Positions 17,163-24,748 of a DNA stretch of 64,000 nucleotides are shown one piece after another. Origin of the DNA: Streptomyces blattellae. Lineage in GTDB: Bacteria; Actinomycetota; Actinomycetes; Streptomycetales; Streptomycetaceae. Position 1 is the first letter of the stretch, and each line of letters begins with the position of its first letter. The notes beneath the pieces were generated by a model. That model was not told the origin of the DNA. It did not search any database and saw only the letters and a list, made by a program, of their open reading frames with translations. The stretch is taken from positions 62,001-126,000 of the forward strand of contig NZ_WJBG01000167.1 in assembly GCF_009709555.1 (NCBI RefSeq), read 5' to 3'. The position numbers and the translations under genes were made by a program.

Positions 17163-17884
17163 GCCGCCCGGCCTTCCGACTCGGTGACCGGGGGCAGATG
17201 CACCGTGGTCACGCGTCGGCCGTCCAGGAGGGAGACCGTGCGGTCGGCGACCGCCGCCGTTTCCGCGTCGTGCGTCGCCAGGATCACTGTGATGCCGTGC
17301 GAGCGGGCCGCCGTGGTGAGCGTGCGCAGCACGTGGCCGCGGTCGGCGCGGTGCAGCGGGGCCGAGGGTTCGTCCGCGAACAGGACCGTGGGGGTCGGGG
17401 CCAGGGCCCTGGCGATCGAGACGCGCTGGCGTTCCGCCTGGACCAGTTCGTGCGGTCGCTTACGGGCGCGGTCGCCGATGTCGAGGCGCTCCAGCCACTC
17501 CATCGCGGCCACCTTGGCGCGGCGTCGGCTGGTGCCGCGGAGCATCAGCGGCAGGGCGGCGTTCTCCCAGGCGTTGAGTTCGGGGACGAGGAGCGGGGCC
17601 GGGTCGATCCAGGCGAAGCGGTCGCGGCGCAGCCGTTCGCGGGCGAGCGGTCCCATGGTGTGCACGGGCACGCTGTTGAACCAGACCTCGCCGCGCAGCG
17701 GTCGTAGCAAGCCGGACAGACATCTCAGCAGCGTCGTCTTGCCGCTGCCGCGCGGGCCGCTGACCGCGACGATCTCGCCCTCCTGGACGTGCAGGGAGAC
17801 GCCGCCGAGCGCGGGCGAGCCGTCGGCGTGCTGGAAGTGCAGGGCGCGTGCCCAGAGCACGTCGTTGTCCGGCGGGGCCACCAT
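17144..17884 (-). CDS. ABC transporter ATP-binding protein with degenerate signature motif
   Basis: A 246-aa ATPase of the LolD/MacB type. Walker A is intact (GPRGSGKTT), as are Walker B (VLFADEP) and the H-loop (LATHD). The signature is not: the normal LSGGQRQR reads LVQAERQR, and the D-loop SALD reads SAPL. In a homodimer this would weaken or abolish one ATP-binding interface, so activity may be slow or need a partner. Start at ATG 17884 is preferred over the longer frame because it gives a normal N-terminus. It is translated ahead of and overlapping the permease gene. Confidence 0.82.
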   Translation of the reverse strand: MVAPPDNDVLWARALHFQHADGSPALGGVSLHVQEGEIVAVSGPRGSGKTTLLRCLSGLLRPLRGEVWFNSVPVHTMGPLARERLRRDRFAWIDPAPLLVPELNAWENAALPLMLRGTSRRRAKVAAMEWLERLDIGDRARKRPHELVQAERQRVSIARALAPTPTVLFADEPSAPLHRADRGHVLRTLTTAARSHGITVILATHDAETAAVADRTVSLLDGRRVTTVHLPPVTESEGRAACSLSV

Positions 17885-18005
17885 GGGCGTACACCTCGTT
17901 CCGATCCGTATTTCCCGGTGCCGATCCCCCAGGCGGGGGAACGAAGGCAGGGCCGGCCAGCTACAAGGCACGCTAGGGATCCGGGGCAGCGACGCCGGAC
18001 AGCAC

Positions 18006-18052
18006 GCGGCCCGGGTGCACCCTTCTCACTCGCATGGGTGCACCCGGGCCGC
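18006..18052 (-). terminator. Strong inverted repeat downstream of the class III aminotransferase gene
   Basis: A perfect 17-bp stem (18006-18022 with 18036-18052; arms GCGGCCCGGGTGCACCC and its complement) with a 13-nt loop. It follows the minus-strand stop at 18067 and precedes the next minus-strand gene, so it should end the lrp-aminotransferase transcript. Confidence 0.8.
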
Positions 18053-18066
18053 GGAAGCGCCGGGGG

Positions 18067-19437
18067 TCAGAGCTTCGTCCACGCCTCCGTCAGCGTCGCG
18101 CGCAGGATCTGCTCGATCTCGTCGAACGTGTTCTGGTCGGAGATCAGCGGCGGGGCGAGCTGGACGACCGGGTCGCCGCGGTCGTCGGCACGGCAGTACA
18201 GGCCGTTGTCGTAGAGCGCCTTGGAGAGGAAGCCGTACAGGATCCGCTCGGTCTCCTCGGCGTCGAAGGACTCCTTGGTGGCCTTGTCCTTGACGAGCTC
18301 GATGCCGTAGAAGAAGCCGTTGCCGCGGACATCGCCGACGATCGGCAGGTCGTACAGCTTCTCCAGGGTCGCGCGGAAGGCGCCCTCGTGGTCGAGCACG
18401 TGCTGGTGGAGGCCCTCGCGCTCGAAGAGGTCGAGGTTGGCGAGGCCCACCGCGGCCGACACCGGGTGGCCGCCGAAGGTGTAGCCGTGCAGGAAGGTGT
18501 TGTCGCCCTGGTAGAACGGCTCGGCCAGCCGGTCGGAGACGATGCAGGCGCCGATGGGGGAGTAGCCCGAGGTCATGCCCTTGGCGCAGGTGATCATGTC
18601 CGGGACGTAGTCGAACTTGTCGCAGGCGAACATCGTGCCCAGCCGGCCGAAGGCGCAGATGACCTCGTCCGAGACCAGCAGGACGTCGTACTGGTCGCAT
18701 ATCTCGCGCACGCGCTGGAAGTAGCCGGGCGGGGGCGGGAAGCAGCCGCCCGCGTTCTGCACCGGCTCCAGGAAGACCGCCGCGACCGTGTCCGGGCCCT
18801 CGAAGAGGATCTGCTGCTCGATCTGGTCGGCGGCCCAGCGGCCGAAGGCCTCCGGGTCGTCGCCGAAGAGAGGGGCGCGGTAGATGTTCGTGTTGGGGAC
18901 CTTGTGCGCGCCCGGGACCAGCGGCTCGAAGGGGGCCTTCAGGCCGGGCAGGCCCGTGATGGACAGCGCGCCCTGCGGGGTGCCGTGGTACGCGACCGCG
19001 CGGGAGATCACCTTGTGCTTGGCGGGCTTGCCGACCAGCTTGAAGTACTGCTTGGCCAGCTTCCAGGCCGTCTCGACCGCCTCGCCGCCGCCGGTGGTGA
19101 AGAAGACCTTGTTCAGGTCGCCGGGGGCGTGGTGCGCGAGGCGCTCGGCCAGTTCGACGGCCTTCGGGTGGGCGTAGGACCACACCGGGAAGAACGCCAG
19201 CTCCTGGGCCTGCTTGAAGGCGGTCTCCGCCAGCTCCACGCGGCCGTGGCCCGCCTGGACCACGAACAGGCCGGCGAGACCGTCGAGGTACCGCTTGCCC
19301 TTGTCGTCGTAGATGTAGGTGCCCTCGCCCCGGACGATGGTGGGGACGGGGGACTTCTCGTACGAGGACATGCGGGTGAAGTGCATCCACAGGTGGTCGT
19401 ACGCGGTCTGGCTGAGGTCCTTGGTGCTCACGGTCAT
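18067..19437 (-). CDS. Class III PLP-dependent aminotransferase (putrescine/omega-amino acid:pyruvate type)
   Basis: A 456-aa aminotransferase of the omega-transaminase branch. The PLP lysine is in TCAKGMTSGYSPIGA; the pyridine-ring Asp is in LLVSDEVICAFGR; TTGGGEAVETAWKLAKQ binds the phosphate. Its neighbours, an Lrp/AsnC regulator and a divergent gamma-aminobutyraldehyde dehydrogenase, suggest putrescine or another diamine as donor and pyruvate or 2-oxoglutarate as acceptor. ATG 19437 follows GAGGA by five bases and begins 13 bp after the regulator's stop, so the two are one operon. Reaction specificity is inferred from context, not from residues. Confidence 0.87.
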   Translation of the reverse strand: MTVSTKDLSQTAYDHLWMHFTRMSSYEKSPVPTIVRGEGTYIYDDKGKRYLDGLAGLFVVQAGHGRVELAETAFKQAQELAFFPVWSYAHPKAVELAERLAHHAPGDLNKVFFTTGGGEAVETAWKLAKQYFKLVGKPAKHKVISRAVAYHGTPQGALSITGLPGLKAPFEPLVPGAHKVPNTNIYRAPLFGDDPEAFGRWAADQIEQQILFEGPDTVAAVFLEPVQNAGGCFPPPPGYFQRVREICDQYDVLLVSDEVICAFGRLGTMFACDKFDYVPDMITCAKGMTSGYSPIGACIVSDRLAEPFYQGDNTFLHGYTFGGHPVSAAVGLANLDLFEREGLHQHVLDHEGAFRATLEKLYDLPIVGDVRGNGFFYGIELVKDKATKESFDAEETERILYGFLSKALYDNGLYCRADDRGDPVVQLAPPLISDQNTFDEIEQILRATLTEAWTKL

Positions 19438-19450
19438 CGGGTCCTCACGG

Positions 19451-19948
19451 TCATCGGGTTCCCCACATGTAGGTCTGCTTCTTGAGCTTCAGATAGACGA
19501 AGCTCTCGGTGGAGCGCACTCCTGGGACGGCCCGGATGCGTCGGTTGATGACGTCCAGGAGGTGGTCGTCGTCCTCGCAGACGATCTCCACCATCAGGTC
19601 GAAGGAGCCTGCGGTCATCACCACGTACTCGCATTCGGACATGGCGGTCAGCGCGTCGGCCACGGACTCCACGTCGCCCTCGACATGGATGCCGACCATC
19701 GCCTGCCTGCGGAAGCCCACGGTGAGCGGGTCCGTGACGGCGACGATCTGCATCACGCCCTGGTCGAGCAGCTTCTGGACGCGCTGACGCACGGCCGCCT
19801 CGGAGAGGCCGACGGCCTTGCCGATCGCGGCGTACGGCCGGCGGCCGTCCTCCTGGAGCTGCTCGATGATGGCGAGGGAGACGGCGTCCAGCTGGGGACT
19901 GCCGTTCCGCTGATCTGCGCTTCGACTGGCCACGGCCTCACTGTGCAC
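19451..19948 (-). CDS. Lrp/AsnC family transcriptional regulator
   Basis: A 165-aa regulator with an N-terminal winged helix-turn-helix (LDAVSLAIIEQLQEDGRRPYAAIGKAVGLSEAAVRQRVQKL) and a C-terminal RAM ligand-binding domain (MVGIHVEGDVESVADALT, VMTAGSFDLMVEIVCEDDDHLLDVI). I start at GTG 19948, giving the normal family length; the longer frame to 20086 would run into the divergent promoter. It leads an operon with the aminotransferase and faces the patD-like gene across 170 bp, so it most likely senses an amino acid or amine and controls both sides. Confidence 0.88.
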   Translation of the reverse strand: MHSEAVASRSADQRNGSPQLDAVSLAIIEQLQEDGRRPYAAIGKAVGLSEAAVRQRVQKLLDQGVMQIVAVTDPLTVGFRRQAMVGIHVEGDVESVADALTAMSECEYVVMTAGSFDLMVEIVCEDDDHLLDVINRRIRAVPGVRSTESFVYLKLKKQTYMWGTR

Positions 19949-20118
19949 GACGTCTCGACACTTCCGCAAGGTTGATGTGATGAAATTCGTTGTTTGTGCG
20001 GCTGAGACTTGCGGATTTCGCAGCAATGGCGGGATCGGGGGTGTTGAAAACGTCGGCGTGCGGATTAGGGTGGGTGTCTCAGCCAATGGACAGTTCGACC
20101 CGACCCAGGAGGCCGGCA
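19949..20118. promoter_or_regulatory. Divergent promoter region between lrp and the aldehyde dehydrogenase gene
   Basis: This region is unusually AT-rich for the window. It carries an 8-bp inverted repeat, TCCGCAAG (19963-19970) and CTTGCGGA (20008-20015), with centres 45 bp apart, a spacing that suits an Lrp-type octamer. A good AGGAGG site at 20107-20112 serves GTG 20119. Confidence 0.5.
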
Positions 20119-21567
20119 GTGAGCAAGGAGCTGCGTGGGCTGCGCACCCTACGGAATTACATCGCCGGTGAGTTCCGGGACGCCGCCGACGGACGGACCA
20201 CCGAGGTGGTCAACCCCGTGACGGGCGAGGCGTACGCGACCGCGCCGCTGTCCGGGCAGGCGGATGTCGACGCCGCGATGGCGGCCGCCGCGGCGGCCTT
20301 CCCCGGCTGGCGCGACACCACACCCGCCGAGCGGCAGAAGGCCCTCCTGAAGATCGCGGACGCGTTCGAGGAGCGCGCCGAGGACCTGATCGCGGCCGAG
20401 GTGGAGAACACCGGCAAGCCGGTCGGGCTCACCCGGTCCGAGGAGATCCCGCCGATGGTGGACCAGATCCGGTTCTTCGCCGGTGCGGCGCGGATGCTGG
20501 AGGGCCGCTCCGCCGGTGAGTACATGGAGGGGATGACCTCGATCGTCCGCCGTGAGCCGGTCGGCGTCTGCGCGCAGGTCGCGCCGTGGAACTACCCGAT
20601 GATGATGGCCGTGTGGAAGTTCGCGCCGGCGATCGCGGCGGGTAACACGGTGGTGCTGAAGCCGTCCGACACGACCCCGGCGTCGACGGTCCTGATCGCC
20701 GAGATCCTCGGCTCGATCCTGCCCAAGGGCGTCTTCAACGTCATCACCGGCGACCGTGAGACCGGCCGCATGATGGTCGAGCACCCCGTCCCGGCGATGG
20801 CCTCCATCACCGGCTCCGTGCGGGCGGGTGCGCAGGTCGCCGAGTCCGCGTCGAAGGACGTCAAGCGGGTCCACCTGGAGCTGGGCGGCAAGGCGCCGGT
20901 CGTCGTGTTCGAGGACACCGACATCGCCAAGGCCGTCGAGGACATCTCTGTCGCGGGCTTCTTCAACGCCGGGCAGGACTGTACGGCCGCCTGCCGCGTC
21001 CTCGTCCACGAGGCGATCCACGACGAGTTCGTCGCGGCGCTGGCGAAGGCCGCGGCCGACACGAAGACGGGCCGGCCGGACGATGAGGACGTGCTGTTCG
21101 GGCCGCTCAACAACCCGAACCAGCTGAAGCAGGTGAGTGGGTTCATCGAGCGGCTGCCCGCGCACGCGCGCGTGGAGGCCGGGGGCAAGCGGGTCGGCGA
21201 CCAGGGGTATTTCTTCGCGCCGACCGTCGTTTCCGGCGTCAAGCAGGACGACGAGATCATCCAGAAGGAGGTCTTCGGGCCGGTCATCACCGTTCAGTCC
21301 TTCAGCGACGAGGCGCAGGCCGTCGAGTGGGCGAACGGTGTCGAGTACGCCCTCGCGTCGTCGGTGTGGACCAAGGACCACGCGCGAGCGATGCGGCTGT
21401 CCAAGGCGCTCGACTTCGGATGCGTGTGGATCAACACCCACATTCCGCTGGTCGCGGAGATGCCGCACGGCGGGTTCAAGAAGTCGGGGTACGGCAAGGA
21501 CCTTTCGGCGTACGGGTTCGACGACTACACGCGGATCAAGCATGTGATGACGTCGCTGGACGGGTAG
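20119..21567 (+). CDS. Gamma-aminobutyraldehyde dehydrogenase (PatD-like)
   Basis: A 482-aa NAD(P)-dependent aldehyde dehydrogenase. The catalytic Cys is in GQDCTAACRVLV, the general-base Glu in HLELGGKAP, and the oxyanion Asn in VAPWNYPMMM. The DCTAACR block is typical of the gamma-aminobutyraldehyde dehydrogenase branch. It should oxidise 4-aminobutanal from putrescine to GABA. I start at GTG 20119 (VSKELRGL), six bases after AGGAGG; a longer frame exists but lacks a site. It is transcribed away from the lrp-aminotransferase operon, with which it forms one pathway step. A paralogue lies at 37031-38575. Confidence 0.88.
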   Translation: MSKELRGLRTLRNYIAGEFRDAADGRTTEVVNPVTGEAYATAPLSGQADVDAAMAAAAAAFPGWRDTTPAERQKALLKIADAFEERAEDLIAAEVENTGKPVGLTRSEEIPPMVDQIRFFAGAARMLEGRSAGEYMEGMTSIVRREPVGVCAQVAPWNYPMMMAVWKFAPAIAAGNTVVLKPSDTTPASTVLIAEILGSILPKGVFNVITGDRETGRMMVEHPVPAMASITGSVRAGAQVAESASKDVKRVHLELGGKAPVVVFEDTDIAKAVEDISVAGFFNAGQDCTAACRVLVHEAIHDEFVAALAKAAADTKTGRPDDEDVLFGPLNNPNQLKQVSGFIERLPAHARVEAGGKRVGDQGYFFAPTVVSGVKQDDEIIQKEVFGPVITVQSFSDEAQAVEWANGVEYALASSVWTKDHARAMRLSKALDFGCVWINTHIPLVAEMPHGGFKKSGYGKDLSAYGFDDYTRIKHVMTSLDG

Positions 21568-21921
21568 CTGGTCGGTAGGCCGTATTTCCGGCTGCGGGCG
21601 CGTGGGGGCTTGTCGCGCAGTTCCCCGCGCCCCTCACGTTGCGTGGACCTGACGGTGGGAAACGCCGTCCACGCGGTCGCGGGGTTGCCGGGCGTGCGGA
21701 TGCCGTTCTGGGAACTTTCTGAGAAGCCGGCCCGTATTCCCGTCCCGCCCGCCCTCTGACGTGCGTCGCCCCCGCACCGACTCTCAGAAACCTCCCAGAA
21801 CCTCTCGGGAACGTCGTACTCGCGACCGACAGTGTGTCCGAGTCCCGTGGTACCCGGCGCCGTGCTCATCCCCCCGTTCGGCGCCGGGTGCTCCCCCGCG
21901 AGCGAAGCGGAGTGTTCCTGT
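21568..21921 (+). other. Intergenic region with a dispersed repeat and the leader of the next gene
   Basis: The first part (21590-21634) is a dispersed 45-nt repeat. The rest holds short AGAA-containing direct motifs (CTTTCTGAGAAG, CTCTCAGAAACCTCCCAGAA) that may be promoter elements. I see no gene. Confidence 0.4.
21590..21634 (+). repeat. Dispersed 45-nt repeat, copy 1
   Basis: It begins GGCTGCGGG and ends with a 22-nt block (21613-21634, containing CGCGCAGTTCCCCGCGCC) that is identical to 60503-60524. Both copies lie just after a plus-strand stop codon. Confidence 0.7.
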
Positions 21922-23592
21922 ATGGCTGCCAGCACGCCCCGACTCCAGAACAGGTCCGGTTCCGGTCCGCGATCCGGAGCGAATCCCCGGGCCGGAGCGA
22001 ACCCTCGGGCCGGTACGAGTCCTCGGTCCGGTGTGACTCAGCGGCCCGGGGCCAATCAGAGGCCTGGGGCGAATCAGCGGCCCGGGGCCAATCCTCGGCA
22101 CCAACATCGCACCGCGCCGCTGCAGTTGATCGGCCCGTGGCACAACGCCCTGGAAGGCGCGCTGGCCGTGCTGTACGCGGTGGCCGCCATGGTGGTTGTC
22201 TCCGCGGTGGCGCTGCTCCTGCTCGACGCGGGGTCCCTCGGATCGCTGTGGTCGTTGACGATGACGCTGACGGCGATGGCCGTCGGCGCCTCGGCGAACG
22301 CGGGCGCGGCCGACGCCGGGGACTCCGGGGGGATGGGCGGTCTGGGAGCGCTGTTCGGCGGTGGCGGTGGCATGGCGCCGTCGATGAGCGGTGCGGCCGA
22401 CGCGGTGCCGCTCGGCGTCACGCTGGTCGGCGCCGTCGTTCTGTGGATCGTGTTCTCCCGGCGGCTGCGGCAGGGGCAGCAGCGGCGGCTCACCGGCAGT
22501 GACCTGGCCGCGCGGGCGGCCGGAGCCGGAGCCGCGGCGATGTTCCTCCTCATGATCGTGGCTGGGTTCGCACACGGAACGATCACACTGCCCGAGGGGG
22601 CGATGTCAGGGGCGGGCGGCGAGGAGTCCGGCGCGGCCGGTGGCCTGGGCGAGCTCATGGGCGGCGGCGGCATGGGCGAGATGTCGGCGGCGCCCTACCA
22701 GGTGAGTGCGGTAGCGGCGGGCTTCGGCGCGGTGCTGTGGGTGGCGGCCGCGCTCGGCGTCGGATGCCTGATCAGCCGCAAGGTACGGCTGCCGCTGGGC
22801 GGGACGCTGGACCGGCTGCGCAGCACCTGGGGGCCGAGCCTCTCGGCCGTCGTCCGTATGGTTCTCGTCATGGCTGCCGTACCGCTCGCGGCCCTCGTGT
22901 TCGTCGGGGTGGCGGTCGGTGGCCGGGTCGGCTCGGTGGCGGGTGGCGCCCTGCTGGTCGCCCCCAACGTCCTGGTGGTGCTCCTGACTCTGGGCATCGG
23001 GTCCTCGTGGACGGCCGAGATGCACCCGGTGACGACCGACAGCAGCAGTAGCAACCCGTTGGCCGGTCTCATGGGCGGTTCGGGCGGCATGGGCGGCATG
23101 GGCGGCATGATGGGCGGCGACATGACCGACCGCACCGAGCATCTGAGCGCCCTGTCGGCGGGTGGATTGCTGGTGTGGCTCTTGGCCATCACGGTGACCG
23201 GGCTGATCCTGCTCATCCCCGCCTACCGGGCGGCACGGGCCACGCAGTCCGCCCAGAAGGTCCCGATGCTCCCCTACCGGGGTCCGCTGGCCGGGCACCT
23301 CGGCATGGCCGAACGGTTCGGTATCGTCACGGCCGTCTTCCTGGGCGTGGCGACCTGGCTGGTGGGGGCGTCCGGAGACTTCGGCGTCGGCATGTTCGGC
23401 AGCACGATGGGGGGAATGCAGGCCGCGCTGAGCGGCAACCTGCTGTCGACCCTCTTCTTCGGGCTGATCGTCGGAGCTCTGGCCGGCTTCGCCGGAAGCC
23501 TGCTGGCCACGTGGCGCGGTGACCGCGGGCCTGGAGCGCGGCGGTGGTGGAGCCTGGTGACGCTGGGACGCGGCGACAGGGCGGCGCAGTGA
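21922..23592 (+). CDS. Streptophobe-type multispanning membrane protein with an N-terminal hexapeptide repeat
   Basis: A 556-aa protein with about ten membrane segments, rich in Gly, Met and Ala loops (GGMGGLGALFGGGGGM, GGSGGMGGMGGMMGGDM). It resembles the Streptomyces streptophobe family, whose function is unknown. Residues 11-58 are eight hexapeptides of the form RxGxxx (RSGANP, RAGTSP, RPGANQ) encoded by 18-bp tandem repeats (21952-22095). I prefer ATG 21922 over 21832 because the extra codons lie across a palindromic repeat fragment. It stands directly before a minisatellite and a two-component system, which may respond to or control it. Confidence 0.72.
   Translation: MAASTPRLQNRSGSGPRSGANPRAGANPRAGTSPRSGVTQRPGANQRPGANQRPGANPRHQHRTAPLQLIGPWHNALEGALAVLYAVAAMVVVSAVALLLLDAGSLGSLWSLTMTLTAMAVGASANAGAADAGDSGGMGGLGALFGGGGGMAPSMSGAADAVPLGVTLVGAVVLWIVFSRRLRQGQQRRLTGSDLAARAAGAGAAAMFLLMIVAGFAHGTITLPEGAMSGAGGEESGAAGGLGELMGGGGMGEMSAAPYQVSAVAAGFGAVLWVAAALGVGCLISRKVRLPLGGTLDRLRSTWGPSLSAVVRMVLVMAAVPLAALVFVGVAVGGRVGSVAGGALLVAPNVLVVLLTLGIGSSWTAEMHPVTTDSSSSNPLAGLMGGSGGMGGMGGMMGGDMTDRTEHLSALSAGGLLVWLLAITVTGLILLIPAYRAARATQSAQKVPMLPYRGPLAGHLGMAERFGIVTAVFLGVATWLVGASGDFGVGMFGSTMGGMQAALSGNLLSTLFFGLIVGALAGFAGSLLATWRGDRGPGARRWWSLVTLGRGDRAAQ
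21952..22095 (+). repeat. 18-bp tandem repeat (eight units) inside the streptophobe gene
   Basis: Units such as CGGCCCGGGGCCAATCAG recur with period 18 and code for hexapeptides beginning with Arg. The last four units are the most alike. Confidence 0.75.
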
Positions 23593-23974
23593 TGGGCGGC
23601 GAGTCACGGTCGGGCGAGTGATGGTCGGGCGAGTGACGGTCGGTCGGGCGCGGTGAAGTCGGGCGCGGTGATGTTGGAGTCCGGTGATGGTGGGGCTCGG
23701 CGGATCTGGAGTCTGGTGATGGTGGGGCCCGGCGGGTGTGAGCTGGTGATGATGGGGCGCGGCGGGTGTGAGCTGGTGATGATGGGGCGCGGCGGATGTG
23801 GAGTCTGGGGACCGTGAGGTGCGGCGAGGCTGGGCTTTACGTGGTGCACACAGGCTCCTTTCGTATCCTGCCCGGCAGGATCCTGGCTGCCACGGGCCGT
23901 GCGCCGTGCGCCGTCCGCCGTGTCCCCATACCCGGCGGGGCCGGGAGTGTGTTCCCGGTCGCCTGGAGGTCCCC
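23593..23974 (+). repeat. Noncoding minisatellite and leader before the two-component system
   Basis: From about 23593 to 23816 the sequence is a degenerate tandem array. Three clean 30-bp units start at 23713, 23743 and 23773 (each CTGGTGATG...GTGTGAG), and shorter diverged units precede them. Long frames on the minus strand here (His-Gln-Pro rich) are products of the repeat, not genes. Bases 23865-23881 form a perfect 17-bp palindrome, and GGAGG at 23965-23969 serves the TTG start at 23975. Confidence 0.65.
23865..23881. promoter_or_regulatory. 17-bp palindrome upstream of the response regulator
   Basis: ATCCTGCC-C-GGCAGGAT is a perfect inverted repeat about 95 bp before the start codon, suitable as an operator, perhaps for the regulator itself. 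Confidence 0.45.
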
Positions 23975-24748
23975 TTGACACCTGTTGAGCGCTCTGCCCT
24001 GCCCGGCACCGGCGTCGGAAGCGATCCCGGCCCCGCGGCCGCGGCCGGCGTGAACCTGCTGGTCGTGGACGACGAGCCCACTGTCCGGGAACTGCTCTGC
24101 GCGGCCCTGCGGCACGCCGGGTTCACCGTCGCCGCGGCCGGGACGGGCAAGGACGCCCTGGACCGCGCGCGGGAGGTCTCGCCGGATCTGGTCCTGCTGG
24201 ACGTGATGCTGCCCGACCTGGACGGCTTCGAGGTGATCCGCCGACTGCGCGAGCAGCACCGCCCGGTCGCGGCGTCCCGAACCGGGCACATCCCGGTGAT
24301 GTTCCTCACCGCCCGTGACGGGACCCAGGACAAGATCGAGGGCCTGGTCCTGGGCGGCGACGACTATGTGACCAAGCCGTTCGATCTCCAGGAACTGATC
24401 GCCCGTATCCGTGCCGTGCTGCGCCGCACCAGCGGTGACCCGACCGCGCTGTTGCGCGTGGCCGACCTGGAACTCGACCCGGACGGCGTCCAGGCGACCC
24501 GGGCGGGCGAGCCGATACGGCTGTCACCCACCGAGTTCCGGCTGCTGCAGTACCTGATGACCAACGCGGGCCGCACGGTCTCGAAGGCGCAGATCCTCCG
24601 GCGTGTGTGGGACTACGACTTCAACGGCGACACCGGCATCGTCGACACCTACATCAGCTATCTGCGCCGCAAGATCGACAACGGCGGCCCGAAGCTCATC
24701 CACACTGTGCACGGGGTCGGCTACGTGCTGCGCGGACCCAAGTCATGA
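23975..24748 (+). CDS. OmpR/PhoB family response regulator
   Basis: A 257-aa response regulator. The receiver has its acidic pair (VVDDEP), the phospho-acceptor Asp (VLLDVMLPDLDG), the switch Thr (MFLTARD) and Lys (YVTKPFD). The C-terminal winged helix is complete (LSPTEFRLLQYLMTNAGRTVSKAQIL ... DTYISYLRRKID ... HTVHGVGYVLRG). I use TTG 23975 because GGAGG stands five bases upstream; the longer frame crosses the repeat region. The stop overlaps the kinase ATG (ATGA), so the pair is coupled. Confidence 0.92.
   Translation: MTPVERSALPGTGVGSDPGPAAAAGVNLLVVDDEPTVRELLCAALRHAGFTVAAAGTGKDALDRAREVSPDLVLLDVMLPDLDGFEVIRRLREQHRPVAASRTGHIPVMFLTARDGTQDKIEGLVLGGDDYVTKPFDLQELIARIRAVLRRTSGDPTALLRVADLELDPDGVQATRAGEPIRLSPTEFRLLQYLMTNAGRTVSKAQILRRVWDYDFNGDTGIVDTYISYLRRKIDNGGPKLIHTVHGVGYVLRGPKS

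Noticed and set aside
23593..23816. Regularly repeated units that could suggest a CRISPR array.
   Set aside because: Units are contiguous and degenerate with no unique spacers of constant length, and no cas genes are near.
22606..24333. A minus-strand frame with His-Gln-Thr-Pro repeats that looks like a repeat-rich surface protein.
   Set aside because: The repeats simply read the noncoding minisatellite, and both flanks are antisense to real genes.
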